From Romanomermis culicivorax (lineage: Eukaryota > Nematoda > Enoplea > Mermithida > Mermithidae), in NCBI GenBank assembly GCA_963922205.1, contig CAWUHX010000101.1, positions 639,001 through 703,000 of the forward strand: a stretch of DNA of 64,000 nucleotides. The letters are read 5' to 3'. Made by a program: the position numbers and the translations under genes. Below, piece after piece: positions 34,659-47,900 of the stretch (positions are counted from its first letter, which is position 1; each line of letters begins with the position of its first letter). The notes beneath the pieces were generated by a model. The model was not told the DNA's origin, searched no databases, and saw nothing but the letters and a program-made list of their open reading frames with translations.

Positions 34659-34688
34659 TTAGGCTTAGGCTTAGGCTCTGGCTTAGGC
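34659..34688 (+). repeat. Short TTAGGC repeat (nematode-type telomere unit)
   Basis: Four TTAGGC units occur with one variant (TCTGGC) between the third and fourth. It is too short to be a telomere. It may be an interstitial trace or chance. Confidence 0.6.
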
Positions 34689-35486
34689 ACAATTTACTTA
34701 TGTGTATATTCTATATAGTGTAAAGTTCCAGCACTAAACTTTATAAGCCACATAGGAACTATTTGAAACGTGATTAGATACATAAAACTTAATCAAATGC
34801 ACTTAAAATTCTATTAAAATAACATGAAAAACTTATGACTATTACTGCCGATGAGCCACTAAAACGCAACTTTTTGGGCAGAAACAAGTTTGAAATGGCC
34901 TAGTATGTACGATGCTCTTAAGTATAATAAATCATTTAAAAGTTTTATAATCCATGTTTATAACAAAGTAAATGAAAAATTTTTGTATACTTTTTTTCGT
35001 TTCCTTTTTTCGTTTTTGTAGACGTAAACCAAAAAATCCAAAATTTGATGATTAAAATCCAAGAAACTCAAAACCAAAAAAATCCATCTTTTCCAACCCT
35101 GACCCTCTTACTCTTGATCATTATCATCAAACTCAGCCGAGAATTAACCTTGGGATTGAAGTCTAAGTTTTAGCTTTCAACTAAGCAGGCTTATTATAAG
35201 TATGGACAGTGTTTTTTCTACACAATGCAGACTTTTTAGGCTTTGTGCAAAATTTTTTTTTGTGATTTCTGCACTGGTGCAGAATTGTTTGAGTCCTGTG
35301 TTTGATTTGATCACATTTCTATAATGTGTCAGTCATTGATTCTGAACCTTTAAAATCAATTATTTTTCTTATTTTGAGATTTTATAATGCCTAGTGAAAA
35401 ACTATAAATTCGTCCAAATTTAACATTGAATTACACATTTAATTTGCATTTTCACTACCTATATTCACTATTATTCTATTGTAGCA

Positions 35487-36440
35487 GGCGGTGTTTTTCC
35501 CCCCAAATCGTTTTTTTGGAAAAAATTTCAGAAAAGGAAACAAAATTAATTTTGGGTTTCTGATACGGAAAAAATGCATTTTGGTGGATTTTAGAAGGTT
35601 TTTAGAATCTCAAAATTTTCCGGCGCTTCGCGCCAGTTATAACTTCCATGAAAATTATTATGTTATTACCTAGATCGGGCGCGGCTTTTAGCATGTCTAC
35701 CTTCACTTATCACTTTATCTATATAACAGTTTTCATCAAACGTATATTATCTTATGTTTGATTCAATTGGTAATCTTTAATATTTTATCTTGCAATTTAA
35801 TGAAGATTCAAATTTTTTGACAAAGATTAATACGTCAGGTCTCTAAACTTCTTGAAGCGACTATTCCTTTCTTAATGTGAAATTAATTCAAAAGCTTCAT
35901 GGAAGTAGTTTTCGGAAATTTCTACTCTTACTCATTTCTTTTCAGTCAAGCATATGAGAGTTTACGAAAAAATTACTGGTTTTGAAATTTTTCAAATAAT
36001 AAAATTCTAGAAATTACAAATTTTGAACACAAAATCCGAATCTAATTCTTGAAGTAAATGTTCGGAAAATTGGTTTCCCAACATCGCAGAATGTCAATAT
36101 CCAAAAAATTTTTCTGGCGCGTGATGCTGGAAAGATTAATATCTTTTTTGGGCTCTCACTTGACATCATAAAGGACTTAAGCATCGATTTCTCATGTAAT
36201 TCAAAGTCGGTATGCTCCTAGATAGTTTGCTGGAAAATTTTTTCCACATTCTTGTTTAGACCTGGATGAAACTCGAAAATTTAATTTTTTCCCTCAATTT
36301 TGATAAATTAACGGCTCTAAAAACACTAGAAGGTTTGAAAAGGTTCAAAAACACATAAATAAAGAATCTATAAGCATTTTTAAGTGAAAAAACGACTTCG
36401 GGAAATATGAAAAAAATTTTGCTCGGCGCAGAAAAAATCA
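35487..36440. mobile_element. hAT-type element X, copy 3, inverted and decayed
   Basis: The segment runs opposite to copy 2: CGGTGTTTTTCCCCCC at the left corresponds to its right end, and the rest matches through GTAAATGTTCGGAAAATTGG to AAAATCACTG. It holds a GGCGCTTCGCGCC hairpin (35622-35634) and a decayed second one near 36115. No target duplication is visible. It lies inside element Y. Confidence 0.6.
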
Positions 36441-37055
36441 CTGATAATGGATTAGAATTAGGATTAGGAGGCTTATAAGTTAGAGATTTTATGTTGTATT
36501 TGTGCAAGCACTGCAAGCTGAGTCTTAGGCTTCATTTAAGAAGCTTCTAACTAAATTGTGAATCTTTTCAAAGTCAAAACATACATGTTTAATTTACTTT
36601 GATCTTTGAAGTTTGAAACCCACAGTTTTCTGACAGTATTGTTGGACAGTATTCTATGTGTGCGATATGGCTTGGCTTTAAGGAATGAAAGTTGCAACTT
36701 TTTTATTGCAACAAAACGTATGTTGAAAAATTTTACGTCAGGCATGTATGATCATTTAAACAGTTTGGTGCAGCAATCAGCTGAATGTGATTATGAAGAT
36801 GAAATTTTACAGCTAACGGCTGAATAAAGTTGTTGATTCTTAATAAACTTATGTTTGATTTATTTTTTTACCTAATAAATTAAATTTATTCTATGTTTTC
36901 AAAAATTGGGGTTTTTCTTAGGATTTTCAAAAATTTTTGAGGTTTTCTGGTTTTTTTGGAACGATTGAGGTTTTTTGAGGTTTTTTGGCGGAAAAATTGG
37001 GATTTTTGAAGGCGACTACTTGGCAACACTGATTGCAAATTGCAATCATCCACAG

Positions 37056-37487
37056 CAGTGTTTTCTTTGTGCCAAAACATGGTTTTTGGCACAAAAAATT
37101 TGGAATGGCACAAAAAATTTTGAGCGTTTGTGTCAATTGGCACAAATTTTTTGACTGCTCAAAGGCTAAATTTCCTTGATTTTTAGTCCTTTGCGCATTT
37201 GTGCCAATGGCACAAAAAAAATTTTCGGCGCTATACGCCGAACAAATTACTGTAGTGTTGTCATATTAATCTTTTCATTGTCTCTCCATGACTCAGAAAA
37301 TTGGGTTTTAAATGCCTAAAGCCGACACGGATCGAATGAAATACAAGAAAACTGATTTGCGATGGTTTTTACGATAAATTTTACGCAAATTTATCGATTT
37401 TAGAGTGAGCAACTCAAAATTTATCTGTGCAACCAAAATCTTCCCCAAGTTGCTCATTGCAACCTGGCTTGTGCAAAAAAAACCCTG
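37056..37487. mobile_element. hAT-type element related to the one at 9483
   Basis: The left end CAGTGTTTTCTTTGTGCC and right end GTGCAAAAAAAACCCTG are imperfect inverted repeats. TTGGCACAAATTTTTTG-type words match the 9483 element. A GGCGCTATACGCC hairpin lies at about 37226-37240. The flanks show no convincing 8-bp repeat, so the limits are approximate. Confidence 0.5.
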
Positions 37488-38440
37488 GACTAGCTCTTCG
37501 ATCGACGAAGATGGCAATCGATTCGATTATGCAACTTGGTGTGAACAAAGCCAAGTGTTGAAAAATTACGCTCTGATGACGTAGTGAACACCAAAATAGG
37601 AAACACCTGATTATAACATGACAAAAAATTTCGCTTGCTTGCCTTTATTAGTCTTAAAATACGTACTCTCAAAGCAATTTTTTGGAACGAAGGTCACGTT
37701 TTGCTTTCCGTCAACCAATATTGCATAGCAGATTTTTGGTCACCCTCCAGAATTTTGTGACGAAACGTATTTTTTCTTCATCTTCACTTGCCGAGATCTT
37801 TTAGTCATTGAGTTGTTTGTAAATTGTGACTCTTCATGGTGAAAAAAGTTTGATGTTTCTTTCTTCAACATTTATACTGCTTACAGCCATTCAACCAGCA
37901 TACTTGACGGTCCATTTTTGGACCCAAAAGCCGTCAGCTGCCTCTTTTTTCAGTTGGTCTGCTGTCTTCCTCAAAATTTTAGGGCTGCTCAAGTCAGCTC
38001 ACGAAATGCTGATAGCTGTGAGCATTATAGGTACAAGAAAAGTTTTAGCAGCACCTTAACACTGCTCATAAATGCTCAGGACCCATGAGCAGTAAAATCT
38101 GTCTAATATTCGGATAAACTACCTAATCAAATCAACTTCAGCCAGAAGACAATTCAAACGTAAGTTAAATTTATTGAATATGAATGTTTGGCTTTTTGAT
38201 TTGAATAACTCACTCAACTCAACAGACCAGTCATAGGAACCGAATCGAATAGCACCAAAAAGTCTCCTGAATTGAAAATTTAAGATATTATTTGATTTGT
38301 TTGTTGTGTTGTGTGATCTCATCTCAAATCTGTTGTCGTGCCAGTGTCAGAAAAGACTGCATTGCAGTAACTAAAGTTAACTCAACTTTCAATTTGATTG
38401 TTAAATCAGGAAGAAACTTGTATTCCTGAGAACAAAATGA
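37488..38440. other. Intergenic sequence before the MFSD1-like gene
   Basis: No gene or delimited element was recognised. Short frames have no domain signature. Confidence 0.4.
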
Positions 38441-38444
38441 AAAA

Positions 38445-38683
38445 AAATGAATTTTTTTCTTAAAAAACTCAAAAACCCGGAAATGTCCAATTTTCCAACC
38501 CCCCCAAAAAACCATCAACCCAAAAACCCAATGCCAGCCAACCCTGCCAACCCACCCAGACTTGAAAAAATTGGCAAAAAATGCCTTTTTTGGGAAAAAT
38601 TTCGACTTTTTTCGATTCCCTCCCAAAATTTCGGGATTACCCCCCCCCCCCCCCAACTGGTCGGACCTCTTACAAGTATGTTT
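38445..38683. mobile_element. Mutator-like MITE, family A, partial copy
   Basis: The right end reads CAACTGGTCGGACCTCTTAC then AAGTAT, and the C-rich and GGGAAAAATTTCGA core is present. The left terminus is unclear. It carries a tract of about 15 C residues. Confidence 0.55.
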
Positions 38684-38894
38684 TTTACAAGTTTTTTCTC
38701 GAATGCCTTGATTAATTTCACCAAAAGACCCGATTTGAGTGAAAAACAGAAAAAAATTTTGAGCAAGCACCTTTGTGCAAAGACCAAAAAGAATTCATTT
38801 TAGCATCTTTTGGAATGTCAAGGAAAAGAATTTCGGTAATTTCTTCCCATAACTGCAGTTATTTTGGTTTGCATCATATTAACATATTTGTGAA

Positions 38895-38903
38895 TTTTTT
38901 CAG
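38895..38903 (+). promoter_or_regulatory. Acceptor 4 nt before the MFSD1-like ATG
   Basis: TTTTTTCAG is followed by AATT and then the start codon. With no coding exon upstream, this fits spliced-leader trans-splicing or a 5'-UTR intron. Confidence 0.5.
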
Positions 38904-38907
38904 AATT

Positions 38908-41900
38908 ATGACGTCGCAAGAGAATCGAAACTCAATCCACGTTGATAGTTCGGACGATATTGCTCCGATTATCGAAAGTGCGCCATTGAAAAAATCTCCC
39001 TTATGTTGCTCTATATTGTCACCGTCTAATCCATACCACAGATTTTTCGTCTTCGTTTTTATCTGCTTCCTAAGTTTCGGTAATGTGGATTAGAAAAAAA
39101 TATTAGTTTTTTCTCTTTTAAAAATCAACTTTTTATTTTCCAGGAAATTATTTTTGCTACGATACGCCCTCTTCCCTACAAAGCGTTTTGATCCAAAATA
39201 TGAAAATCGACGACGCTCAATACGGACTTCTATATTCCATTTATTCTTGGCCGAATGTGGTTTTAGCTTTTTGCGGCGGTTTGGCTATCGACCGTTATTT
39301 CGGCGTTAGGCTCGGCGCCATTGTTTTCGCATTTTTTATCGCTTGCGGACAAGTGGGCAAACTACAATTTACGAAATACGAGCAGGGTCACTTGATTTTT
39401 CCGTTGTGATATGAAAAACGGGTGCGACACAGCTCCTCATGACTAATCAAAAATCAGACACTATAAAATGCAAGTTTTGCCCCGCCATATTCAAGATTGC
39501 ACGAAAAAATCGAGTTGATATTAAACACTTGATTTCAAGATCAGGTTGCAACTTGATTGTAAAAAAGTAATCATCGATAACTTAGTCGCGCTGAGCGACT
39601 CCGCCTAGCCTGGCGGATGAAAATTCTTTAAACTAACGTAATGTGTTGCTCCGCCCCCTAATTCTTATACCTACGGATGGCGCCTTTGGTTTTTATGGAG
39701 ACTGCATCAAAGGGGGAGGTTGATTTACGCGGGGAATCCGGTGGACATGTTCGTTTTTCATGAAAAGCTTTTTCGGAATTCCTCAACATGTTAAAAATGC
39801 GTGTATATTTAACCCTAAAATCAAAATACAGCAGTCACCAAGTGCGCATTTAGGGGGGAAGCCCCCCCGAAACTTTTGAAATACGATTTTTTTATGTATA
39901 CCTATAGGCAAATTTGAAAATTTTTTGAATTTTTTGGAAAAATACTTAATTTTGAGCCAGAAAGATGTAGGGCGTCGAGAAATGTCGAAAAACAACGTTT
40001 TTATCACAGTAAGCATGTTTTTTGAGACAAAAAACAATTTTTTAAACCGCACCCTCAACCGCCCCCCGCCCCGAAAAAAATTTATGGATCTGCCACTGGT
40101 AGTCACCGAAGGTGATCACATTTTCATTTTTTTGTTTCTTCTGGATTTCTGAGTAGGTAGAAATGGCAAAAGAACAGTCCATGTTCAAAAATTTGCATCA
40201 TTCTCGTAAATTACTTCATTTTGGATGAAAAAAGCATTTTTACGTTCCGTAAGAAATCTTGGAGAGTAATGTTTTTTTATATAAAAAAACCTGTTCGTCA
40301 CATTAGCTGTGCATAAAGCTGCCCCTTTGTTACACCCCCGCGAAAACCGAGCGCGTCCTCTTCCAATAAGCCCTGATCTTAGAAATGCATTTCGAAGGAT
40401 TTCGTCCTGTATTTATAAGCATAGGAAGCGAAAGAACGCTTTGGTTGGTGTCAAAAATTTTCAACCGCAAGAGTGGGCGGAGCATAATTCTTTTTTATTT
40501 GGCCATCTTCATTTTTTGTAATTTGATTTCAAAAAAACAAGAACAAACGATCGTTTCATTTTCACTTCATCAGAATGTTCTATTGCCATTCTCTACCTGA
40601 TCAGGAACTCAGGAAGAAAATTGGGATTATTTTTAAAAATATCTGCATTTTGAACTTACAAACTTGTATTTTTGACGTTTTTCTGAGAAATCTCAATTAT
40701 TTTTGAAAGCCAGTATGTCCGTCAAATTTTCCGTGCAAAATAACCCCCCTTTCTAACACCCACCCATACCTGTAATTGGGGGGGACCCCCACCCCCAACT
40801 TGGTCGAACCCTATACCCAAATGTCGGGACCCCCACCCCCAACTTGGTCAACCCTATACCCACCCCCCAAACTCGGAAAAATTGGAAAAAATGAGGAAAA
40901 AAGTGGCTTTTCTGGCCTTTCTTGGGAAAATTTTCGAAATTTTTTCGACCATTTTTGGGTTTTTCGACCCCTCTCCCCCAAATTTTGGAAATGTTGGGAC
41001 CCCCACCCCCAAAATTTTGGGTTTACCCTGCCCCCCCCCCCAACTGGTCGGACCTCTTACAGGTATGCACCCACCCTCTCAAAAATCAATGGTACCCTCT
41101 TCCAGTAAGCACTGACCTCAAAAATCCACTTAGAAGGATTCCAGTCTTGTATAGAGGCCGAGCAACGCCTCTGATTAGTTTTACAAATTTTCATCCGCAA
41201 TAGGAGGCAGAAAATAATATGGATTTTTTAACACGCTCGATTCTGAAGAGCTGTTTTGACTTTTTGTCATGATTTCAAAAAAATAATCGACGATTATTTT
41301 TTGTAAACAGATGCATTTGATTACTTTTTTTTGTAATCAAGTTGCAAGTCGATTTCTCATGTTTTTAATCTTGAAATCGCGCTTGGGATTTAAACTTAAT
41401 TTATCGTGCGCAATTTTCGATGAGTCATCTGGAACTTCAAACACGCTTTTTCAAGTTACGACGAAAAAATCAAGTGGTCCTTCTAGTATTCCATTCCGTA
41501 AGAACTTTTTTGCCTAATTTTTTTAGAATGAGATTCTTCTTTCAGCTAGTTGTCGCATCCGGAGCATTCCTCGATTATTTTCCATTGATGATTCTCGGAC
41601 GATTCATTTTTGCGTAAGAAGACTTTTTATCTAGAAATGTTTCAAAAAAATCAAATTTTGAACGATTTTTTATGGATCATCCGGCATTCTGGAGAATTTT
41701 TTCATAGAAAATTGACAAGAAAAATTAAATTTATCTGCTTTTTTTAGTATTGGCGGCGAGTCGTTAGCAGTCGCTCAAAACGCTTACATAGTTAAATGGT
41801 TTAAAGGTCGAGAATTGAACACCATGTTCGGCATACAATTGAGTTTCGCCAGAATTGTAAAATGTTACACAAAATTTATTTTTCAATCCCAGTTTTTGAC

Positions 41901-44900
41901 GGTCGATTTATTACATTAGGGAAGCACGATTAATCAAGCAACCATGCTTCTAGTTTACAAATGGATCGTCGATAATGGTTTTTTCACTGAACACAAGGCG
42001 TTGGGTGCATCGTTATTCATGGGTGAGTGAGATTACATTTTTATAATTTTTTGTGTTACGTTTCGCATTTTTCGGAACGTACATTTTATTAGGGGTTAAG
42101 TGCCATGGGAATCATCCTGAAATTCTTACTGACCCCCTCATGACTAGTCAGTCATATGGCTCATAGAAGAAAATAGTCGTTTCACAAGAGAAACCGTTCA
42201 AAAATTTCAATTTTCGGTAGACAATCGCTATTGTTGAAAAATGTCGAAAATGGTCGTTTTTGAACAAAAAAGAAACGGCCAAAAATGCCAGGTTTTTGGT
42301 TGAAAATAGTGATTTTGAACAAAAATCGGTAAAAAATGTCAGTTTTCTATTTGACAATAGTCATTTTTGAACAAAAACGGTCAGACATGTCATTTGTTCT
42401 TGTCGATTTTTTGGCCATAAAAACGTTATTTCAAAACAAAAAGGTCAAAAATGTAATTTTTTCGATAGAGCGTTGTAATTCTTGAATGAAAAACTTGCAA
42501 CGGTAATAAATGGTCGTTTTCGAACAAAAACTGTCAAAAATGTAAACTTTTGAGTAGAAAATGGTTATTTTTGAAAAATAAAAGGTCGAAAACATACCTG
42601 TAATTGGGAGGGGAGATTGGGGGCCCCACCCCCAACTTGTTCGAACCCTATACCTAAATGTCGGGACCCTCACCCCCAACCTCCCAAACTCGAAAAATTT
42701 GGAAAAAAGTTGTTTTTTGGCCTTTTTTGGGAAAATTTTCGAAATTTTTTCGACTTTGTTGGCGTTTTTTCGACCCTCCCAAAATTTTGGAAATTTTGGG
42801 ATCCCTACCCCAAAATTTTGGGTTCCCCCTAACTGGTCAGACCTCTTACAGGTATGGTCGAAAATGTCGTTTTTTGATAGAAAGTGGTAATTCTAGAACA
42901 AAAAACGTTCAACTATGTATTTCAATTTTCGGTAGGAAATCGTCATTTTAAAAGAAACAGTCAAGATTGTCGATTTTTGATAGAAAGTGGTAATTTTTGC
43001 ACAAGAAAACCGTCAAAAATGTCAAGTTTGCGATGGAAAACGGTCATTTTGAACAAAGCTCGGTCAAAAATGTCATTTTTTGGTGGAAAATGGTCCTTTT
43101 TGAACCAAAGACGGTCAAAAACGTCAATTTTCTGATGGAAAGTGGTCGTTTTTTGAATCAAAAACGGTAAAAATAGAATTTTTTCTGTTTATAAAACAAA
43201 AAACGGTCGGAAGATAAACGTTTTTTGAAGAAAGCGGTCAAGAATATAAATTTTTACTAAAAAATAGTCATTTATGAAAAAATATTTCAATTTCACATAT
43301 TTTTATAGTTTTTTAGACAAAATTTAATATTTTCAGACTGTTTTTCAGACATTTCAGGCGAAGAAATCGATACTTTTTTTCCATTGAATGTCCCAACGCC
43401 TTAATATTTTTCTCAATTAATGACTCCACCCACAGAGAATGCTCTTTTTCCGCCAGACTCTACAGTTCCGTTATACATATATGCTAGGTAAAATTTTTTA
43501 TTCACAGCTTTTTTGACCACTGTTCTTTCGCTCCTATGCGGCGTAATTTGTTGGTTTTTCGACAAAAATCGCGATAAATATTTGATCCTGGATAAAAATC
43601 AAAAAATTGACAACGGCGAGCAAATTTTATCGATTAACGAAACGGAAAAAGAGGCGGAAAAGTTCAAAATGACCGACATTTTAGGATTTCCGCTTTCGTT
43701 GTGGCTCATTTACATAATTTGCGTTCTCTTTTATGCGGCCATTTTTCCGTTAGTCAGCTTTGGACAATTATTTTACATCAACAAGTTCGGCTTGCAATCT
43801 TATATAGCCAGCGTTTGTAACGGGTGAGAAATTTTCATTTTTAGAATATTCGATTTTTGAATTTATGCTGGATAACTTAAAATTTAAAGTGTTTCGAGCT
43901 TGACGCTTCACATTTTTTTCCACAAGTTTAATTTTCTTTCGAAATTCGAAAATTCAATTCTTCCTTTGACACTTTCTATTGTATTCATGCATTTACACTT
44001 AACAGAATGATTTACCTCGTCGCCATTCCTTCGTCTATTTTCGCCGGAATGTTGGTCGATTATTTCGGTCGAAATGTACATTTTATAATCATTAGCGTCA
44101 TGACGACGATCTGCGGTCATTGTTTATTAGCTTTTACATTTCTTACGCCATTTGCGGCTACAGTAAGCCGATTAAATCAAACATGTGTTTCGGAGGAAGT
44201 GCTATAGGAGCCCCCCTCCAGAAATCGTCGGCCACATGGCTTTTGGCGACTTTACCCCCAGGATTTTCCAATCCTATGGCTAGCCATATGGTAGTCATAG
44301 GCAGGAGTTTTTTTCCGCACCGGTCGTTCCGCATCTTGCGGAAATCGACCAGAAAAATTTCCGCACCACCATTATAAACCACTAGAAACATTAAAAAATT
44401 TCTGTTCCGTGCGGAAAACTCTCAAAAAATTTTCGGCACGACCCCAAAAAAATCCGCACTGTGCGGAAAAAAAAGTCCCTGGTCGTCGGAAAAATACTGA
44501 AAAATGTCAATTATTAAACAAAAAATAGTCAAAAACGTCAATTTTTTCGGCGCTTCGCGCCATGGATACATTTTTTACTGTTATTTAGACAAAAATTGAT
44601 ATTTTTTGAACCATACCTTTTTAGTGGAAAAATCGAATTTTTCTTCTTCAAGAGACTCGTCTCCCAAAATTTTGAGGAATTAGTGACCCCGGACCACAAA
44701 AAGTCGTCCGAACCCCCCCCCCCCCCCAGACCCGTTGCATGCATCGATTAAATTACAATTTCGTTCCGTAGTTGCTATTGAACTTTAAGGGCCGTATGAC
44801 AGAAGGCGATTTAGCGTTAAACCGAGTTTAAACTCGACTTAAACACATTTTAAAAACTCGATTTAATTTTTATGGTATGACAGAAAGTGATTTAGGCTAA

Positions 44901-47900
44901 ACTCGATTTAAAAGTTGACCCTTTTAAATCGAGATTTTAAACCTGGGTGGGGGTAGGTTTAAATCTCGATTTAACTAGAAGACACACATATTAGTATTTT
45001 GAAAGCCATGAATGCGGTCGAATTTGTTGAATTTGTAGAGCTTTTAAGCGATTCCGATTCAGAAATTGACATTGCCCAAAATGTTATCAGTAGGACAAAT
45101 CCATTTGAAAAGTATCCGGATACAAAGTTTATTGAAAGATATCGATTTACGAAAGAAACAATGCGGGCCTTAATTGACCTTTTGGATGACAAATTACAAC
45201 GAAAAACAAAACGTCACTTTGCTTTGGCTGTCGACACACAGGTAAATTTATATATCATAAGCATAAATGGGCAGATAAGTGCATGCAAGTGACAAATGTT
45301 TTTTTCTGATTTGAAACAAAAAATTTTAGGAAGGTCGAAAAGTTTTTTTTTCTACTCTACTAAAAAGTTATTTGGGTTAACACTTTTGGATAAAATAAAA
45401 AGTGCAACTAGTTAGCATATTTTTACCTGTGTGCCCCAAGTAGTACATCAAATGCAATCACTGTTCAGTATACGTGATTTAAATATTCGTATAAATCAAG
45501 CTGCCTTGTAGCGAATTGTGAAAATTATCAGGATGCTGGTCATTTCGAGGCATTACTTGATGGGCAGGTACACTTGCATTGAATTGTGACGAAACCTGGC
45601 AATAACCACGGAAAGGAGTTTCACTGAGCAGTCGACTGTAATATTGAGCCTTTAGCTGAGATGCGCAAATTTCTTCTTGTATGGCTTTCATTTTAAGATC
45701 ATGTTTTTCTTGCATCAGCTTCATCTTGAGTAAATGCTGTGCTTCACGTTGCGACCTTTCCAAATCAAACAGCTGTTTTTTAGCAATTGCTGACGATGTT
45801 GGATTTTCAACTAATTTTCCAAAGCTAGCACGTAGCATTTTTTTGGAGGCTCTTGAATTATTTCGGATAGTAAGACACTTTGACTGACACTTTTTGAAAT
45901 TTCATTTTCTGGCAAAATGGATTCTTCGTCGTCCATTTCAGAATGGTTGGATTTTTCTGTGGCCAGATCTGGTGAAACATGAAAATAAAAATGATTTTTA
46001 ACCTATAAACTTTGGGTCGTATACAAATTGTTTTGGTGCCTGTGCCTGCCGTGCAAAATTTTTTTTGGAATCACAAATGCCAAAAATGTTTCAATTTTGC
46101 AGGAAAACAGCGAAACTTGGCCTTCCCGCCAAAATAGTATAAATTTATTTTATCTCACTTTCATCTAAGATAACAGTAATTTCAAATTTTTGACCTTGTC
46201 TAAAAAGATACTACTCATGTTTAATGCTTTTTAAGTTAGTTTAGCATGAAAGTATCCAAACTTCTGAAATTTATAACAAGCACAATGACTCAATGAGTGA
46301 CGTTTATTTTCCACAGTTGCACTAATGTGGATAAAAGTTTTGAATGTGAATTTGTTTATACGTGCAATATTTTAAAGGATAGAACGCAAATTGTAGTTTA
46401 AATCCGATTCTGAGCAAAAATGAGTGAAATTGAACTACCATGAATGCAATAAAACAACATAATATGGATAAGATGGTCTATTTTGGTCTACTATTTGCAA
46501 AAACGAGGGCTGAATTTCAACTTATGTTGAAAGCAGGCTTTTTCACACTGTGGAAGAATATTTTGACTCATTTCCACAAATTTTGAAAGTAAGTTTGACA
46601 AAATTGGCAGACTGCTTCTATTTATTTTTTGCCAATACACGTTTTTAATGAATTACAACGTATTAATGTTAGTGCATACAATTTTTTCCATGAACAAATT
46701 TTTTCGATTTATGCACTCATGTGCCAAGACTCATGCCAAAACATCCTGTTTTTCAGTATCAAACAATAAACTTAACTGCAGTCCGAAAACAAATTCAGTC
46801 TGATAATTAAATAATTAAATGTTACCGTAGGCAGTATCGGCATCGTCATCAAATTTGTTATCGATTCTTTCAAATTGAGATGGGATCATATCCCATATTC
46901 GTTGGTATACATCATCCAATTCTGGAGGAGCGGGTCCACCACCGGTTCCTTTTCTATATTTTCGAATATCACTGACCCGCAATTTTGTCTTCTAAAAAAT
47001 ATTTTCCACAATTTTCATGCTTTCACATTATTTCAGGTCTTTCTGGCAATGCGATATGTGGCAAGTGGAAGTTTTCAAAGAGAATACGGTGATTTACATG
47101 GTGTAAGCCAATCAGGAGTGTCACGCGTAGTTCATAGAGTGTTTGAAGCTATTGCGGAATTGAGATCCAAATTTATATACTTGCCAGCTGAAGACAAATA
47201 TCAAGAAATTCAAGAAGCATTCTATCAAAAAAGTGGTTTTCCAGGAGTTCTTGGTGCAATCGATTGTACACACGTGCCCATTATCAACCCTGGCGGAAAT
47301 GATGCAGAACTTTACAGAAACAGAAAAGGATGGTTTTCGATCAATGTGCAACTAATGTGCGATCACAAGCTCATCATCAGGAATGTTGTTGCTAGTTGGA
47401 TGGGTAGTACCCACGATTCAAGAGTTTTTCACAAATCCCGTCTAAAGGATAAACTAGAAGAACTGCCTGGTCGTTTTCACTTAGTGGGGGATCGAGGCTA
47501 CCCTTGCTTACGTTATTTGATGACTCCATTAGCCAACCCTCAAAGTCCTGCTGAAAAGAGATACAACTTTGCTCTCTCTTCTACTCGAATGGTCGTAGAA
47601 CGACTCAATGGAATCCTGAAACGAAGATTTCCCTGCCTTAGTCAAAAAATGTCTTTTAAACCAGAACGATCATGAACGAAGATGAATATCCAGTGGGTAA
47701 CAACAAACAAGGTTTGGCTAAACGCCGTACAATTGTGGCAGATTATTTTGAAAGAAATTAGGCTTATTATATGTACTGTATAAGCTGTTCGAATTAAGAT
47801 TCTTTTTTACAAACATCCTGATAATAAACCATAGTAGCTTTACTCTGCAAATTATATTTGATGAATCATAAAAATTCGAACAGTTTATAAATAATGACAG

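Larger units (their letters stand above)
32954..37031. mobile_element. hAT-type element Y, composite, 8-bp TSD
   Basis: Termini CAGTGTTGCCAAGTTAG and CTACTTGGCAACACTG are inverted. ATTGCAAA is repeated exactly at 32946-32953 and 37032-37039. CAGTGTTGCCA is a common hAT terminus. Inside lie another X copy, a mariner-type MITE fragment, TTAGGC repeats and a GCCGCGAAGCGGC hairpin at 33699-33712. The frame at 36606-36827 near the right end could be a transposase C-terminal remnant, but I cannot establish that. Confidence 0.7.

Noticed and set aside
46875-47036. 5' part of the open frame preceding Harbinger transposase exon 2
   Set aside because: The conserved sequence begins at the acceptor at 47036, and the opposite strand here encodes the GTGGGP exon of the Myb-like protein.
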